Positions 1-7,009 are shown, counted from the first letter of the stretch. The stretch: 37,249 nt of DNA from an uncultured Erysipelotrichaceae bacterium (GCA_902773675.1 CACYFN010000004.1:1-37249); one strand, 5' to 3'. Numbers and translations: made by a program. Notes: generated by a model from the letters alone, not told the origin.

Positions 1-34
1 TAATTTTAAAGAAGAAAAAGATACTCATAAAAAA
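1..34. repeat. Terminal direct repeat, left copy (circular overlap)
   Basis: These 34 bases are identical to 37216-37249. Because the repeat lies inside one continuous reading frame, it is most simply an assembly overlap of a circular or circularly permuted genome, not a biological terminal repeat. The unit genome would be about 37,215 bp. Confidence 0.9.
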
Positions 35-205
35 TCAATAGGTTTTGTAATTGGTGACAAATTTAATTATTCACAAGAAATAACGAGTGAAAATAATGAT
101 GGTGCAAATATATATTCAATGGTGTCAGTATTATGGCAAGTAGTAAAAGAACAACAAGAAGAAATAAATGAATTAAAGGAGATGATTAAAAATGGCAAAT
201 ATTAA
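1..205 (+). CDS. Tail tip/fibre protein, C-terminal end (continues from 35312)
   Basis: The frame beginning at position 2 is open to a TAA at 203-205 and is the in-frame continuation of the gene that starts at 35312 and runs off the right end; the two parts overlap by the 34-base terminal repeat. It encodes the last residues of a peptidase-S74-like C-terminus: a short beta segment (IGFVIGDKF) and then a heptad-rich helix ending KEMIKNGKY. Such domains act as intramolecular chaperones for trimeric phage fibres, with the terminal helix forming a coiled coil. The stop overlaps the next gene by 14 bases, so the two are translationally coupled. Joined protein length is about 702 residues. Confidence 0.85.
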   Translation, partial: NFKEEKDTHKKSIGFVIGDKFNYSQEITSENNDGANIYSMVSVLWQVVKEQQEEINELKEMIKNGKY

Positions 206-758
206 AGTTAGTGAAATGACCGAAGCAACTAGTTTTGATGATGGCGATTATGCGATGATAGTACAGGCTAATCAAAATAAAAAGATTAGCAAAGAAAATA
301 TTTTTTCTAATTTAGAAGATGAAATAGATACAAATGCAACTGATATTTCTACTATTAATACTAATATTGGTGATTTATCTGATTTAGAAACGAGTGATAA
401 GACTAGTGTTGTTAATGCAATTAATTCAATTTTTCCTAAATTAGTCGAAGATGGTGAAGCAGTGCCAAGTGGAAGAATAATTGGAAATAAAACAGAATAT
501 GTACAAAGATTTAATTGTGGAAACGCACCTACAAAAAATGGACAAACTACTTTTAACACTCAATTATCTGGCGTAACTGTAACGAAAATTGAAGGAAAAA
601 TGCAAGATAGTAGTAATGAATGGTTTTGGACTATGCCTAATCCTTTTTTGAGAATAAGATATAGATATTCGAATAATACTATTTATTTTAATGAAAACAA
701 TTATGAAGATTTATCAATTTATAAAATTATATTAGATGTTTATTTTACAAACAATTAA
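192..758 (+). CDS. Putative phage appendage (fibre-associated) structural protein
   Basis: 188 residues. It starts at the ATG with an AGGAGATG ribosome site, overlapping the tail-fibre stop. The N-terminus (ANIKVSEMTEATSFDDGDYAMIV) matches the short 'I-S-E-L...D.D.L.IV' adaptor segment seen at the start of many phage fibre and appendage proteins. Residues 45-75 are helical with repeated T/D/L pattern, and the rest is predicted beta-rich (aromatic, Asn-rich). It sits between the tail-tip gene and the lysis genes, where accessory receptor-binding proteins are usual. The adaptor resemblance is pattern recognition; the C-terminal domain is not recognised. No catalytic motif is evident. Confidence 0.6.
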   Translation: MANIKVSEMTEATSFDDGDYAMIVQANQNKKISKENIFSNLEDEIDTNATDISTINTNIGDLSDLETSDKTSVVNAINSIFPKLVEDGEAVPSGRIIGNKTEYVQRFNCGNAPTKNGQTTFNTQLSGVTVTKIEGKMQDSSNEWFWTMPNPFLRIRYRYSNNTIYFNENNYEDLSIYKIILDVYFTNN

Positions 759-773
759 TAAAGGAGAATAAAA

Positions 774-986
774 ATGAAATTTAAAAATAAAACTTATGAT
801 AAATTAAAAACAATATGCTTGATAATACTACCTGCACTTGCTACATTTTATGGTAGTTTAGGACAAATTTGGGGATTTCCAATGACCGAACAAGTTGTGT
901 TAACAATAACAGCTTTCGATACTTTCATAGGGGCTTGTTTGGGAATTTCTAATATTAATTATAAAAAAGAGAATGGAGATGAATAA
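774..986 (+). CDS. Holin, Dp-1 type
   Basis: 70 residues. It has two hydrophobic segments, roughly residues 13-30 ([20 protein letters not shown]) and 36-58 ([23 protein letters not shown]), and a charged C-terminus (NYKKENGDE). The LPALATFYG...GQIWG.P.TEQV...ITA.DTF.GA pattern is typical of the putative phage holin Dp1 family of Gram-positive phages. The role is to form lesions in the cytoplasmic membrane at lysis so the endolysin reaches the wall. It has a strong ribosome site (AAAGGAG) and is followed immediately by the endolysin, a normal lysis cassette. Confidence 0.85.
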   Translation: MKFKNKTYDKLKTICLIILPALATFYGSLGQIWGFPMTEQVVLTITAFDTFIGACLGISNINYKKENGDE

Positions 987-987
987 T

Positions 988-1893
988 ATGTTAAAAGGCT
1001 GTGATGTCAGTTCACACAACGGAGATATTGATTGGGGTAAGGTTAAATCACAAATAGATTTTGCTATAATAAGACTAGGCTACGGAGATAACATAGAGAG
1101 ACAAGATGATAGTTGCTTTATTAAAAATGTCAATGGGTGTATTAATAATAATATACCCTTTGGTGTTTACATTTATAGTTATGCTTTAAATTTGGGTGGT
1201 AGTGAAAGTATCCAAAGCGAAGTTGACCACACTAAAAAAATGCTATCTAAAATATCAAAGAAACCTTTTTGTGTTTATATAGATATGGAAGATGATAGCA
1301 CAATTAAATTGGGTAAAACATTATTAACTAATTTTGCACTTGAGTTTTGTAAACAAATTAAAAATGCAGGATATACAGCAGGGGTGTATGCTAATGAAAA
1401 TTGGTTTAAAAATTACTTGCAAGTATCTACAATAGCAAGTTATGGTTATTCAATATGGTGTGCTAAATATAGTGATAGCAAACCAAATATAAGTTCTAAT
1501 TATGATATATGGCAATATAGTTCAACAGGTCGTATTAATGGAATAAATGGCGACGTAGATATGAATTATATGTATAATAATATAATTAGTAATCAACCTA
1601 CTAATGAAAAAACGATTGATGAATTAGCTAAAGAAGTAATAGCAGGTAAATGGGGTAACGGAAATGATAGAAAGAATAGATTAACTAATGCTGGTTATAA
1701 TTATAATGAGGTTCAAAATAAAGTTAATAGTTTATTAAATTCTAATAATAAAGTTTATTATACAATTAAATCAGGAGATAATTTGAGTAGCATTGCTAAA
1801 AAATATGGAACATCAGTTAATCAATTAGTGCAATGGAATAATATTAAAAACCCTAATCTAATATATCCTAATCAAAAAATAAGAGTAAAATAA
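988..1893 (+). CDS. Endolysin: GH25 muramidase with Cpl-7 and LysM domains
   Basis: 301 residues from ATG 988, preferred over ATG 973 because GGAG at 975-978 is correctly spaced for 988 only. Residues 1-195 are a glycoside hydrolase family 25 domain: DVSSHNG near the start (Asp6), YIDMED with the expected acidic pair Asp99/Glu101, and the closing DIWQYSS...VDMN. Residues about 209-250 ([26 protein letters not shown]) are one Cpl-7/CW_7 wall-binding repeat. Residues 257-301 are a LysM domain ([19 protein letters not shown]). It cleaves the MurNAc-GlcNAc bond of peptidoglycan. No signal peptide is visible, so it depends on the holin. A terminator overlaps the stop. Confidence 0.95.
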   Translation: MLKGCDVSSHNGDIDWGKVKSQIDFAIIRLGYGDNIERQDDSCFIKNVNGCINNNIPFGVYIYSYALNLGGSESIQSEVDHTKKMLSKISKKPFCVYIDMEDDSTIKLGKTLLTNFALEFCKQIKNAGYTAGVYANENWFKNYLQVSTIASYGYSIWCAKYSDSKPNISSNYDIWQYSSTGRINGINGDVDMNYMYNNIISNQPTNEKTIDELAKEVIAGKWGNGNDRKNRLTNAGYNYNEVQNKVNSLLNSNNKVYYTIKSGDNLSSIAKKYGTSVNQLVQWNNIKNPNLIYPNQKIRVK

Positions 1894-1908
1894 TTTACTC
1901 TTTTTTTT
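1882..1908 (+). terminator. Rho-independent terminator after lysis genes
   Basis: An 8-bp stem (AGAGTAAA/TTTACTCT, loop ATAA) is followed by a run of eight T. The TAA stop of the endolysin lies at the loop. Confidence 0.9.
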
Positions 1909-1936
1909 ATTTTTTTAAAAAAATATATAAAAAGTA

Positions 1937-1998
1937 TTGACAAAGTATAAAAAAAGTATTAAAATGGAATACGTAAGATAGAGGAAGGAAATCTTACA
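1937..1998 (+). promoter_or_regulatory. Early promoter with 5' hairpin leader
   Basis: TTGACA at 1937-1942, 17-nt spacer, TAAAAT at 1960-1965. The predicted start is near 1972, directly followed by a hairpin with a 7-bp stem (GTAAGAT...ATCTTAC) and then the ribosome site AAAGGAGG of the next gene. It is one of three similar early promoters (see 2896 and 4065). Confidence 0.75.
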
Positions 1999-2013
1999 AA
2001 GGAGGAATAAAAA

Positions 2014-2133
2014 ATGAAAAAGATTAAAAAGGGGTTAAAAAGGTTGATAAGAGTTTATAAATTAAATTCTGATAATTATATACCAATATATAGTGGTGAT
2101 ACTTTGTTAGGGTTTGGAAAGAGGGGTGAATAA
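2014..2133 (+). CDS. Small basic protein, unknown
   Basis: 39 residues, missing from a length-limited gene list but preceded by a perfect AAAGGAGG ribosome site and a promoter. The N-terminal 16 residues are Lys/Arg-rich and amphipathic (MKKIKKGLKRLIRVYK); the C-terminus is neutral. It is the first gene of the early transcript and ends 2 nt before the next ATG. I do not recognise it; size and charge would suit an early host-directed peptide, which is inference only. Confidence 0.6.
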   Translation: MKKIKKGLKRLIRVYKLNSDNYIPIYSGDTLLGFGKRGE

Positions 2134-2135
2134 TA

Positions 2136-2888
2136 ATGAAAAAAATTACACGATTAAGAAAAAACCGAAACAAAAGAATCAAAGAATACTTAAAATCAAT
2201 TTTAAAGGCATTTTCTTTGCTTCTAACGAACGTTTTAGAGTTGTTAGTATATTTACTAGTGAAAGGTGTTAAAATCTCTTACAAAGCAATTTATAGGCTA
2301 AATACAATAATAGGTAATTTATTTATGAAATTGCCACGAATTACAAGAACTTTAATTATTTATGTTTTAATATTAACATTTATATTAGATTTAACAGGAA
2401 CTATACAAGGTAAAAAAATAATTAAAATAGTTGAATACAAGACGATTAATTCAATAGTACCAACTGCTAATGCAGAGCCTCAAGAACAAGAAGAAATTAT
2501 AGAAGAACCAATTTGCAAATATGATGAAGTATCTTGTCAAATTTATAACAAAGCAAAAGAATTAAATATGAGTGAAGAACAAGCAAAAATAAGTATTGCT
2601 ATTTCAAAATGGGAAACAGGCAATTATACCTCAGTAGCATTTAAAGAAAAAAATAATGTTGGTGGTATGATGTGCCAAAGTGGTTTAATTAGTTATTCAA
2701 CACTAGATGAAGGAATTGAAAAGTTCTTAATTAACTTAAAAAATAATTACTTTGACATAGGATTAAATACTTTAGAACTTATTCAACCTAAGTATTGTCC
2801 AATAGGTGCAAAAAATGACCCTAATGGATTAAACAAACACTGGTTAAATGGAACAAAAAAAATGTTAGAAGAATTAAAAAAGTATTAA
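2136..2888 (+). CDS. Membrane-anchored putative glucosaminidase/lysozyme-like protein
   Basis: 250 residues. The first 20 residues are strongly basic; hydrophobic segments lie near residues 24-47 and 70-88 (TLIIYVLILTFILDLTG). A Glu-rich linker (EPQEQEEIIEE) leads to a C-terminal domain with SKWETGNYTS, then FKEKNNVGGMM and a helix (TLDEGIEKFLINLKNNYF). That order (catalytic-type Glu, then N-N-x-G-G-M) resembles lysozyme-like/glucosaminidase domains, so a peptidoglycan-cleaving enzyme facing outward is likely. It is encoded with early genes, apart from the lysis cassette, so it may alter the wall during infection instead of causing final lysis. Family assignment is moderate. Confidence 0.6.
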   Translation: MKKITRLRKNRNKRIKEYLKSILKAFSLLLTNVLELLVYLLVKGVKISYKAIYRLNTIIGNLFMKLPRITRTLIIYVLILTFILDLTGTIQGKKIIKIVEYKTINSIVPTANAEPQEQEEIIEEPICKYDEVSCQIYNKAKELNMSEEQAKISIAISKWETGNYTSVAFKEKNNVGGMMCQSGLISYSTLDEGIEKFLINLKNNYFDIGLNTLELIQPKYCPIGAKNDPNGLNKHWLNGTKKMLEELKKY

Positions 2889-2895
2889 AAAAGTA

Positions 2896-2937
2896 TTGAC
2901 TTAGTATTAAAAATGTATTAAAATTTTATTAGATAGG
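2896..2937 (+). promoter_or_regulatory. Early promoter
   Basis: TTGACT at 2896-2901, 17-nt spacer, TAAAAT at 2919-2924. The leader is very short, running straight into AGATAGGAGGT, a leader sequence almost repeated at the 4065 promoter. Confidence 0.7.
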
Positions 2938-2947
2938 AGGTGTTAGA

Positions 2948-3121
2948 ATGGAAAGGGATTATATTAAAAAGTTTGAAGAAATTACTTTAACAAAATATGA
3001 AGCTGACAAGTGCGAACAAATGTTAGAGGAATTAATAATTGAATACGAAAATTTACAAGAAAGTTTTGACGACTACAAACAATATGTAGAAGATAATTAT
3101 GAATTTAAGGAGATGAGATAA
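2948..3121 (+). CDS. Small acidic coiled-coil protein, unknown
   Basis: 57 residues with ribosome site ATAGGAGGT. It is highly charged and almost wholly helical in appearance (KYEADKCEQMLEELIIEYENLQESFDDYKQ), consistent with a short coiled coil. Its stop overlaps the next start (TAATG), indicating coupling to the MazG-like gene. No function is recognised. Confidence 0.7.
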   Translation: MERDYIKKFEEITLTKYEADKCEQMLEELIIEYENLQESFDDYKQYVEDNYEFKEMR

Positions 3122-3396
3122 TGAAAGAAGATTTATTAAAAATAATTGAACATTATGGAGTTAGCAATCAATTAAAAAAACTAAGCGAAGAAGTTTTTGA
3201 AATGCAAGAAGCTATATTGTTGGATTTAGGAGATACCAAAAGTTATGACCATATAGTGGAAGAATTAGCAGATGTTTATGTGTTACTAGCACAGTTTGAA
3301 GAATATTTTGAAATTAGTCAAGATAAATTAATTGCTATGCAATCTTATAAAATCAGAAGAACGCTAGAAAGGATAAAAAAAGATGAGGCATGTTAA
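3121..3396 (+). CDS. MazG-like nucleotide pyrophosphohydrolase
   Basis: 91 residues, an all-alpha protein with the two acidic metal-binding motifs of the MazG/dUTPase-2 superfamily: EEVFEMQEA near residues 23-31 and EELADVYVLL near residues 48-57. Such enzymes hydrolyse NTPs or dNTPs to the monophosphate and PPi; phage versions may clean nucleotide pools or alter alarmone levels. Length is normal for short phage members. It is the second gene of an early operon and overlaps both neighbours. Substrate cannot be told from sequence. Confidence 0.8.
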   Translation: MKEDLLKIIEHYGVSNQLKKLSEEVFEMQEAILLDLGDTKSYDHIVEELADVYVLLAQFEEYFEISQDKLIAMQSYKIRRTLERIKKDEAC

Positions 3397-3580
3397 ATTA
3401 AGAAGTCCTGAAGAGTGGCAAAAAGTAGTTGATGAGCAAGGTAAGGTTTGTAGAAAATTAAACGAAATAATAAAAGAAAAAAATAAAATTATAAAAGAAC
3501 AACATCAAAAAAACATTTCTTTAAACTACAAAATAAAACAAATGGCATTAACCATTGAACGATTAGGATTAGGAGAATAA
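3383..3580 (+). CDS. Small coiled-coil protein, unknown
   Basis: 65 residues, overlapping the MazG-like gene by 14 bases. After a short RSPEEW segment it is a long Lys/Glu/Asn-rich helix (KLNEIIKEKNKIIKEQHQKN) with heptad-like spacing. The ribosome site is weak, so expression probably relies on coupling. It is a typical early-region small phage protein; function unknown. Confidence 0.65.
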   Translation: MRHVKLRSPEEWQKVVDEQGKVCRKLNEIIKEKNKIIKEQHQKNISLNYKIKQMALTIERLGLGE

Positions 3581-3581
3581 T

Positions 3582-3875
3582 ATGAAAAAAATTGAAGTTA
3601 GAAAATTGGGGTGGTTTGAAAAGTTTTGGTTGAGATTAAAATTTCCTAAAATACCGTCAAAAGATGGAAATATGATTACAATATCAAGAAGTGAATACGA
3701 ATTAATGAAAAAAATAATAGAAAAAGAAGAATGCTTTATAACACAAATACACAATCAAAATAAAAGAATAAAAGATTTAGAAGAAAAGATAAAAGAAAAA
3801 GAAAAGGCTAGAAGAAAATTAGCTGGAAAAATTGGTGGAATGAAAAAATATATTAATAGGTTAGAACATGAATGA
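3582..3875 (+). CDS. Basic coiled-coil protein, unknown
   Basis: 97 residues with ribosome site AGGAG just upstream, 1 nt after the previous stop. The N-terminal 40 residues are basic and aromatic (LGWFEKFWLRLKFPK), followed by a long helix (MKKIIEKEECFITQIHNQNKRIKDLEEKIKEKEKARRKL). The segment FISRSEYE-like (ITISRSEYELM) is common in small Firmicutes phage proteins. The TGA stop overlaps the next ATG. Function unknown. Confidence 0.65.
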   Translation: MKKIEVRKLGWFEKFWLRLKFPKIPSKDGNMITISRSEYELMKKIIEKEECFITQIHNQNKRIKDLEEKIKEKEKARRKLAGKIGGMKKYINRLEHE

Positions 3876-4062
3876 TTTTAAGAAAATGCAAATATTAGAG
3901 AACGATAGAGCAAAATGCAAAAGATATTGCAAATGTGGTCACCCCGTTGTTTTTCCAACAAATTCTAAAGCAATTAAAGTAATATGTACTTGATGTGGTA
4001 ATTATATTTATAAAAATGATTTAGAAGAATTTAAAGAAAAGATAAAAAAAGTATTAAAATAG
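3868..4062 (+). pseudogene. Zinc-ribbon protein interrupted by in-frame TGA
   Basis: From ATG 3868 the frame encodes a basic N-terminus and a CKCG pair (Cys21, Cys23), then ICT followed by TGA at 3991-3993 and immediately CGNYIYKND...FK to TAG at 4060-4062. Without the TGA the protein would be 64 residues with a four-Cys zinc ribbon (CxC...CxxC). Because the stop splits the second pair, the truncated 41-residue product lacks the fourth ligand. The downstream part keeps sensible protein sequence, so either the mutation is recent, the stop is read through (for example as Trp, giving CTWCG), or there is a sequencing error. It overlaps the previous gene by 8 bases. Confidence 0.7.
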
Positions 4063-4064
4063 TA

Positions 4065-4111
4065 TTGAAAAAATATTTAAAAAATGTTATAATTTTAATA
4101 GATAGGAGGTA
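4065..4111 (+). promoter_or_regulatory. Early promoter
   Basis: TTGAAA at 4065-4070, 17-nt spacer, TATAAT at 4088-4093. The leader TTTTAATAGATAGGAGGT closely matches that of the 2896 promoter, suggesting duplication or shared control. Confidence 0.75.
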
Positions 4112-4116
4112 TATAA

Positions 4117-4242
4117 ATGACAACTACAATTATTTTTAAAACAACCGAAGATTTTAAAAAGCAACTTATGAAAGAGGCAAAAGAAAAGAATTTGACTTTG
4201 TCAGCTTATATTAAATCAATTCTCAACGAAAGGAAAAAATGA
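4117..4242 (+). CDS. Ribbon-helix-helix (Arc/CopG-like) protein
   Basis: 41 residues with ribosome site ATAGGAGGT. TTTIIFKTTEDFKKQLMKEAKEKNLTLSAYIKSIL is the classic pattern: a short beta strand for DNA contacts, helix A, a turn with N-L-T-L, and helix B (SAYIKSIL). RHH proteins dimerise and bind operators; the phage versions regulate early genes. It is the first gene after its own promoter and overlaps the recombination gene (ATGATGA). The repeated promoter leaders nearby are plausible targets, but that is inference. Confidence 0.8.
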   Translation: MTTTIIFKTTEDFKKQLMKEAKEKNLTLSAYIKSILNERKK

Positions 4243-5642
4243 TGACAAAGGAAGAATATTTAAAGGAATTAAATAAGGCGTTTGGTGATTTCAAATTTTA
4301 TGAAAACGGACACTATTACACATACAAAGATAAACCAATTTCAATTGGTGCTACTGGACTAATAGAACAATATACACAAGATTTTGATAGTCAAACAATA
4401 GCTGAAAGAGTGGCATTAAAACAAAATAAAACAGTTCAAGAAGTATTAGATGAATGGAAACAAAAAAATAAGTGGGCATGTGAAAAAGGACACCTAGGGC
4501 ATTGTTATGCACAAGAAACATGGGAACAATTATATCCTAGTCCAATATGGTTTGATGATGAAGAAAAGAAAATAGCAATTAATAGAATATGCAATGAAGG
4601 AGATAATTTTTATAATGATTATAAAGGCAGGTTAGAATTAGTTGCTAATGAATATGTAATTGGTAGTTATGAGTTTGATTTGGCTTCTGCTATTGACGCA
4701 TTGTTTATTAACAAACTAACAGGTGGACTTGTATTAGTAGATTATAAAACAAATAGTGATATACATAAAAATGAAAGATACGCCAAAAATATGAAAGTAC
4801 CTTTATCACATTTGAAAGACGATACATTGACACACTATGCAATTCAGTTATCTATCTACAAATACATAGTTGAAAAATACACCAATTTGAAATTTGAAGA
4901 AATGTTTATAGTATGGTTTAGTGAGCTAAATGAAAATTATGAAATTATAGAAGTGCCTTATTTATACAAGGAAGTAAAAAATATATTAGAATTAAGGAGG
5001 TGTGCCAAAATGGCAAAAATGTTATTAGTTATGGGAGAACCAGCAAGTGGTAAAACAGTATCACTTCGTAATATTCCTAAAAATGAGTTATATTATATAG
5101 ATTGTGATAAAAAAGGGTTAAATTATAAAGGTTGGAAAAATGATTTTAATGAAGAAAAAAAGAATTACTTTAGAAGTAATGACGGAGAAATGATTATTAA
5201 ATGTATGCAAGGTATTAGTGAAAAAAGAGAAGATATTAAATATATTGCAATAGATACTATTAATTCAATAATGATTGCTGATGAAATGAGAAGAAGTAAG
5301 GATAAGAATTTTGATAAATGGGTTGATTTAGCAAGTTGCATATTTAATTTAATAAACATAGTTCCTGATTTAAGAGATGATTTAACAGTTATCTTTATAG
5401 GACATACGCAAACTGATGATGAAGGATTTACAAGACTTCTTACAAATGGTAAAAAATTAAATAAGATAGGACTTGAAAAATATTTTGATACAGTATTAAT
5501 TGCTAAAAATAATGATGGTAAGTATGTTTTTGAAACCACTTCGCCTAATTCAACAGCAAGAGTTCCTATGGGTTCTTATGAAAATGAACAATATATTGAA
5601 AATGATTTATACGAAGTAATAAAAGAGTTGAAAGAATTTTAA
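4239..5642 (+). CDS. RecB-like nuclease fused in frame to Sak4-like AAA/RecA-fold ATPase
   Basis: 467 residues in one open frame. Residues 1-257 are a PD-(D/E)XK exonuclease of the RecB/Cas4-type family: GHLGHCY (about 86-90), ELVANE (133-138), AIDALF (151-156), LVDYKTN (166-172) and QLSIYKYI (203-210). Residues 258-467 are a Sak4-like RecA-fold ATPase with Walker A GEPASGKT (266-273) and Walker B IAIDT. In related phages these are usually two genes. Here a strong internal ribosome site (AAGGAGGTG, 4994-5002) precedes ATG 5010, so a free ATPase of 210 residues is probably also made. Together they should resect DNA and promote strand annealing. The ATG 4239 start overlaps the RHH gene. Confidence 0.85.
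   Translation: MMTKEEYLKELNKAFGDFKFYENGHYYTYKDKPISIGATGLIEQYTQDFDSQTIAERVALKQNKTVQEVLDEWKQKNKWACEKGHLGHCYAQETWEQLYPSPIWFDDEEKKIAINRICNEGDNFYNDYKGRLELVANEYVIGSYEFDLASAIDALFINKLTGGLVLVDYKTNSDIHKNERYAKNMKVPLSHLKDDTLTHYAIQLSIYKYIVEKYTNLKFEEMFIVWFSELNENYEIIEVPYLYKEVKNILELRRCAKMAKMLLVMGEPASGKTVSLRNIPKNELYYIDCDKKGLNYKGWKNDFNEEKKNYFRSNDGEMIIKCMQGISEKREDIKYIAIDTINSIMIADEMRRSKDKNFDKWVDLASCIFNLINIVPDLRDDLTVIFIGHTQTDDEGFTRLLTNGKKLNKIGLEKYFDTVLIAKNNDGKYVFETTSPNSTARVPMGSYENEQYIENDLYEVIKELKEF
4994..5012 (+). promoter_or_regulatory. Internal ribosome binding site inside the nuclease-ATPase frame
   Basis: AAGGAGGTG at 4994-5002 followed at normal spacing by ATG 5010, in frame with the long gene, exactly where the ATPase domain begins. 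This is what a former gene boundary would leave after loss of the upstream stop. Confidence 0.8.
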
Positions 5643-5656
5643 AAATATGGTACAAT
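5628..5656 (+). promoter_or_regulatory. Promoter of pseudoknot leader A
   Basis: TTGAAA at 5628-5633 (inside the end of the ATPase gene), 17-nt spacer, TACAAT at 5651-5656. The seventh base after the -10 box, G5663, is the first base of helix S1. Confidence 0.75.
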
Positions 5657-5662
5657 TATATT

Positions 5663-5740
5663 GTCGAGTAAGTAAAGAGGATTTATATAAGCATTGGTGC
5701 TTACTCGACATAAATACCAGTGCTTGTATAAGTCCTTTTT
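5663..5740 (+). ncRNA. Leader RNA A: interleaved two-helix (H-type) element
   Basis: S1: 5663-5672 (GTCGAGTAAG) with 5700-5709 (CTTACTCGAC), 10 perfect pairs. S2: 5674-5698 with 5716-5740, 25 continuous pairs, four of them G-U. Order is S1-5', S2-5', S1-3', 6-nt spacer, S2-3', then a T run, so the helices are interleaved. S2 plus the T run resembles a terminator; with almost no linker, full S1 and full S2 cannot easily coexist, suggesting a switch. CCTTTT at 5734-5739 can also pair with AAAAGG at 5757-5762, part of the ribosome site of the following endonuclease. The same design recurs at 9647 and 11036. Confidence 0.75.
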
Positions 5741-5773
5741 GCTTAAATAAATGGCTAAAAGGAGGTGCAAGTA

Positions 5774-6352
5774 TTGGAAAGTAAAAAATATATAGTTTAT
5801 ATGCACAAAAACAAAATAAACAATAAAGTTTATATTGGTATTACTTGCCAAAAAGCAAATTATAGATGGGGTGCTGGTAGTGGCTATAAACAACAACCAA
5901 AATTTTATCGTGCTATTTGTAAATATGGTTGGAATAATTTTGAACACATTATATTGTTTAATAATTTAACTTTTGAAGAAGCAAAGCAAAAAGAAATTGA
6001 AATGATAGACAAACATAATGCTTTTACTAAACAATATGGTTATAATGCAACAAAAGGTGGTGAAGGTTCAAACGGTATTCCTTGTAGTGAAGAAAAGAAA
6101 AATAAAATAAGTAAAGCAAATAAAGGACGTAAATTTAGCGAAAAAACCAAAAAAATAATGAGTGAATTAAAATTGGGAGTAAAACCTATAAATTGTAAAA
6201 AAGTTTTATGTGTAGAAACTGGTGTTATATATAAAAGTATGCATGACGCCGAAAAAGAAACTGGAGCAAAATATAAAAACATTTCAAAAGTTTGCAAAGG
6301 TGAATATGGAAGAAAAACTGCTGGTGGTTATCATTGGCAAATAATAAATTAG
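5774..6352 (+). CDS. GIY-YIG homing endonuclease with NUMOD motifs
   Basis: 192 residues from TTG 5774, which has AAAAGGAGG at ideal spacing; the GTG at 5765 lies inside that site and is rejected. Residues 5-24 carry IVYM...NKVYIGIT, the GIY-YIG core, then YRWGAGSGY (catalytic-type Arg) and the Glu/Asn-containing YGYNATKGGEGSNG. A NUMOD3-like segment follows (SEEKKNKISKANKGRKFSEKT) and then a NUMOD1-like HTH (VIYKSMHDAEKETGAKYKNISKVCKG). These free-standing phage endonucleases cut phage DNA lacking the gene and spread by repair. It lies between the Sak4-like and SSB-like genes, which are normally adjacent, consistent with insertion. Leader RNA A controls entry. Confidence 0.9.
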   Translation: MESKKYIVYMHKNKINNKVYIGITCQKANYRWGAGSGYKQQPKFYRAICKYGWNNFEHIILFNNLTFEEAKQKEIEMIDKHNAFTKQYGYNATKGGEGSNGIPCSEEKKNKISKANKGRKFSEKTKKIMSELKLGVKPINCKKVLCVETGVIYKSMHDAEKETGAKYKNISKVCKGEYGRKTAGGYHWQIIN

Positions 6353-6391
6353 AGAATATTATGAATTAGATAAAAATGAGGAGGATAAATA

Positions 6392-7009
6392 ATGAATTTA
6401 GGATTTGATTTAAAAGATTGGGAAGAGGTTGAAGCAGTTGAAATGGGTAATAGGGAATCACTTGAACTAGGTGGACACGAAGTTGTAATAATGGACGCTA
6501 GGTTATATACAAGCGAGCAAAGAGGAAATACATCATTAAAAGTATGTGTTGATATTGCAGGTAATGATAAACAAAAAGGATTTTTTAAAAAACAATATGA
6601 TAATAACAATTTAAGCGAAAAGAAATGGCCTACTGGTGCAACTAGATATCTTTCATTAAAAAAAGAAAGTTTAGGATACACAAAAGGTTTTATAACATCA
6701 CTTGAAAAATCAAACAATGGTTTTAAATTTAATACCTCAAAAGGTTGGGAGCAATTAAATGGATTAAAATGTGCTGGTGTATTTGGACTTGAGGAGTACC
6801 TAGATAATGAAGGTAAAACAAGAACAGCAACTAAATTAACACAATTCAGGTCGCTTGATAAATTAAAAGATATTCAAATACCAAAGGTTAAATTATTAGA
6901 TGGAACTTATGTAGACATTGATGACTATAATGAATTTTATAGAAATAAAAAAGATGATACTGTATTAAACAACGCAGTTGAAATATCACCAGAATCACTA
7001 CCATTCTAA
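6392..7009 (+). CDS. Single-stranded DNA-binding protein (DUF669-like)
   Basis: 205 residues with GAGGAG ribosome site. It resembles phage DUF669 proteins: an N-terminal NLGFDLKDWEE segment, a beta-rich core (HEVVIMDARLY..., LKVCVDIAG..., FKKQYDNN), and an acidic tail ending ESLPF, like the D/E-rich LPF tail used by SSBs to recruit partners. It should coat ssDNA made by the upstream nuclease and work with the Sak4-like ATPase. A terminator follows directly. Confidence 0.75.
   Translation: MNLGFDLKDWEEVEAVEMGNRESLELGGHEVVIMDARLYTSEQRGNTSLKVCVDIAGNDKQKGFFKKQYDNNNLSEKKWPTGATRYLSLKKESLGYTKGFITSLEKSNNGFKFNTSKGWEQLNGLKCAGVFGLEEYLDNEGKTRTATKLTQFRSLDKLKDIQIPKVKLLDGTYVDIDDYNEFYRNKKDDTVLNNAVEISPESLPF

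Noticed and set aside
3868-4062. Alternative genetic code 4 (TGA = Trp) for the whole phage
   Set aside because: Long genes (terminase, portal, helicase, tape measure) use only TGG for Trp and contain no in-frame TGA, and several genes end in TGA followed directly by the next start. Standard bacterial code fits; only this gene is unusual.
5663-5740. Element A as a simple operator palindrome or an insertion-sequence end
   Set aside because: The arms are imperfect only at G-U positions, no target duplication or transposase is present, and copies B and C keep structure but not sequence. This favours RNA over DNA function.
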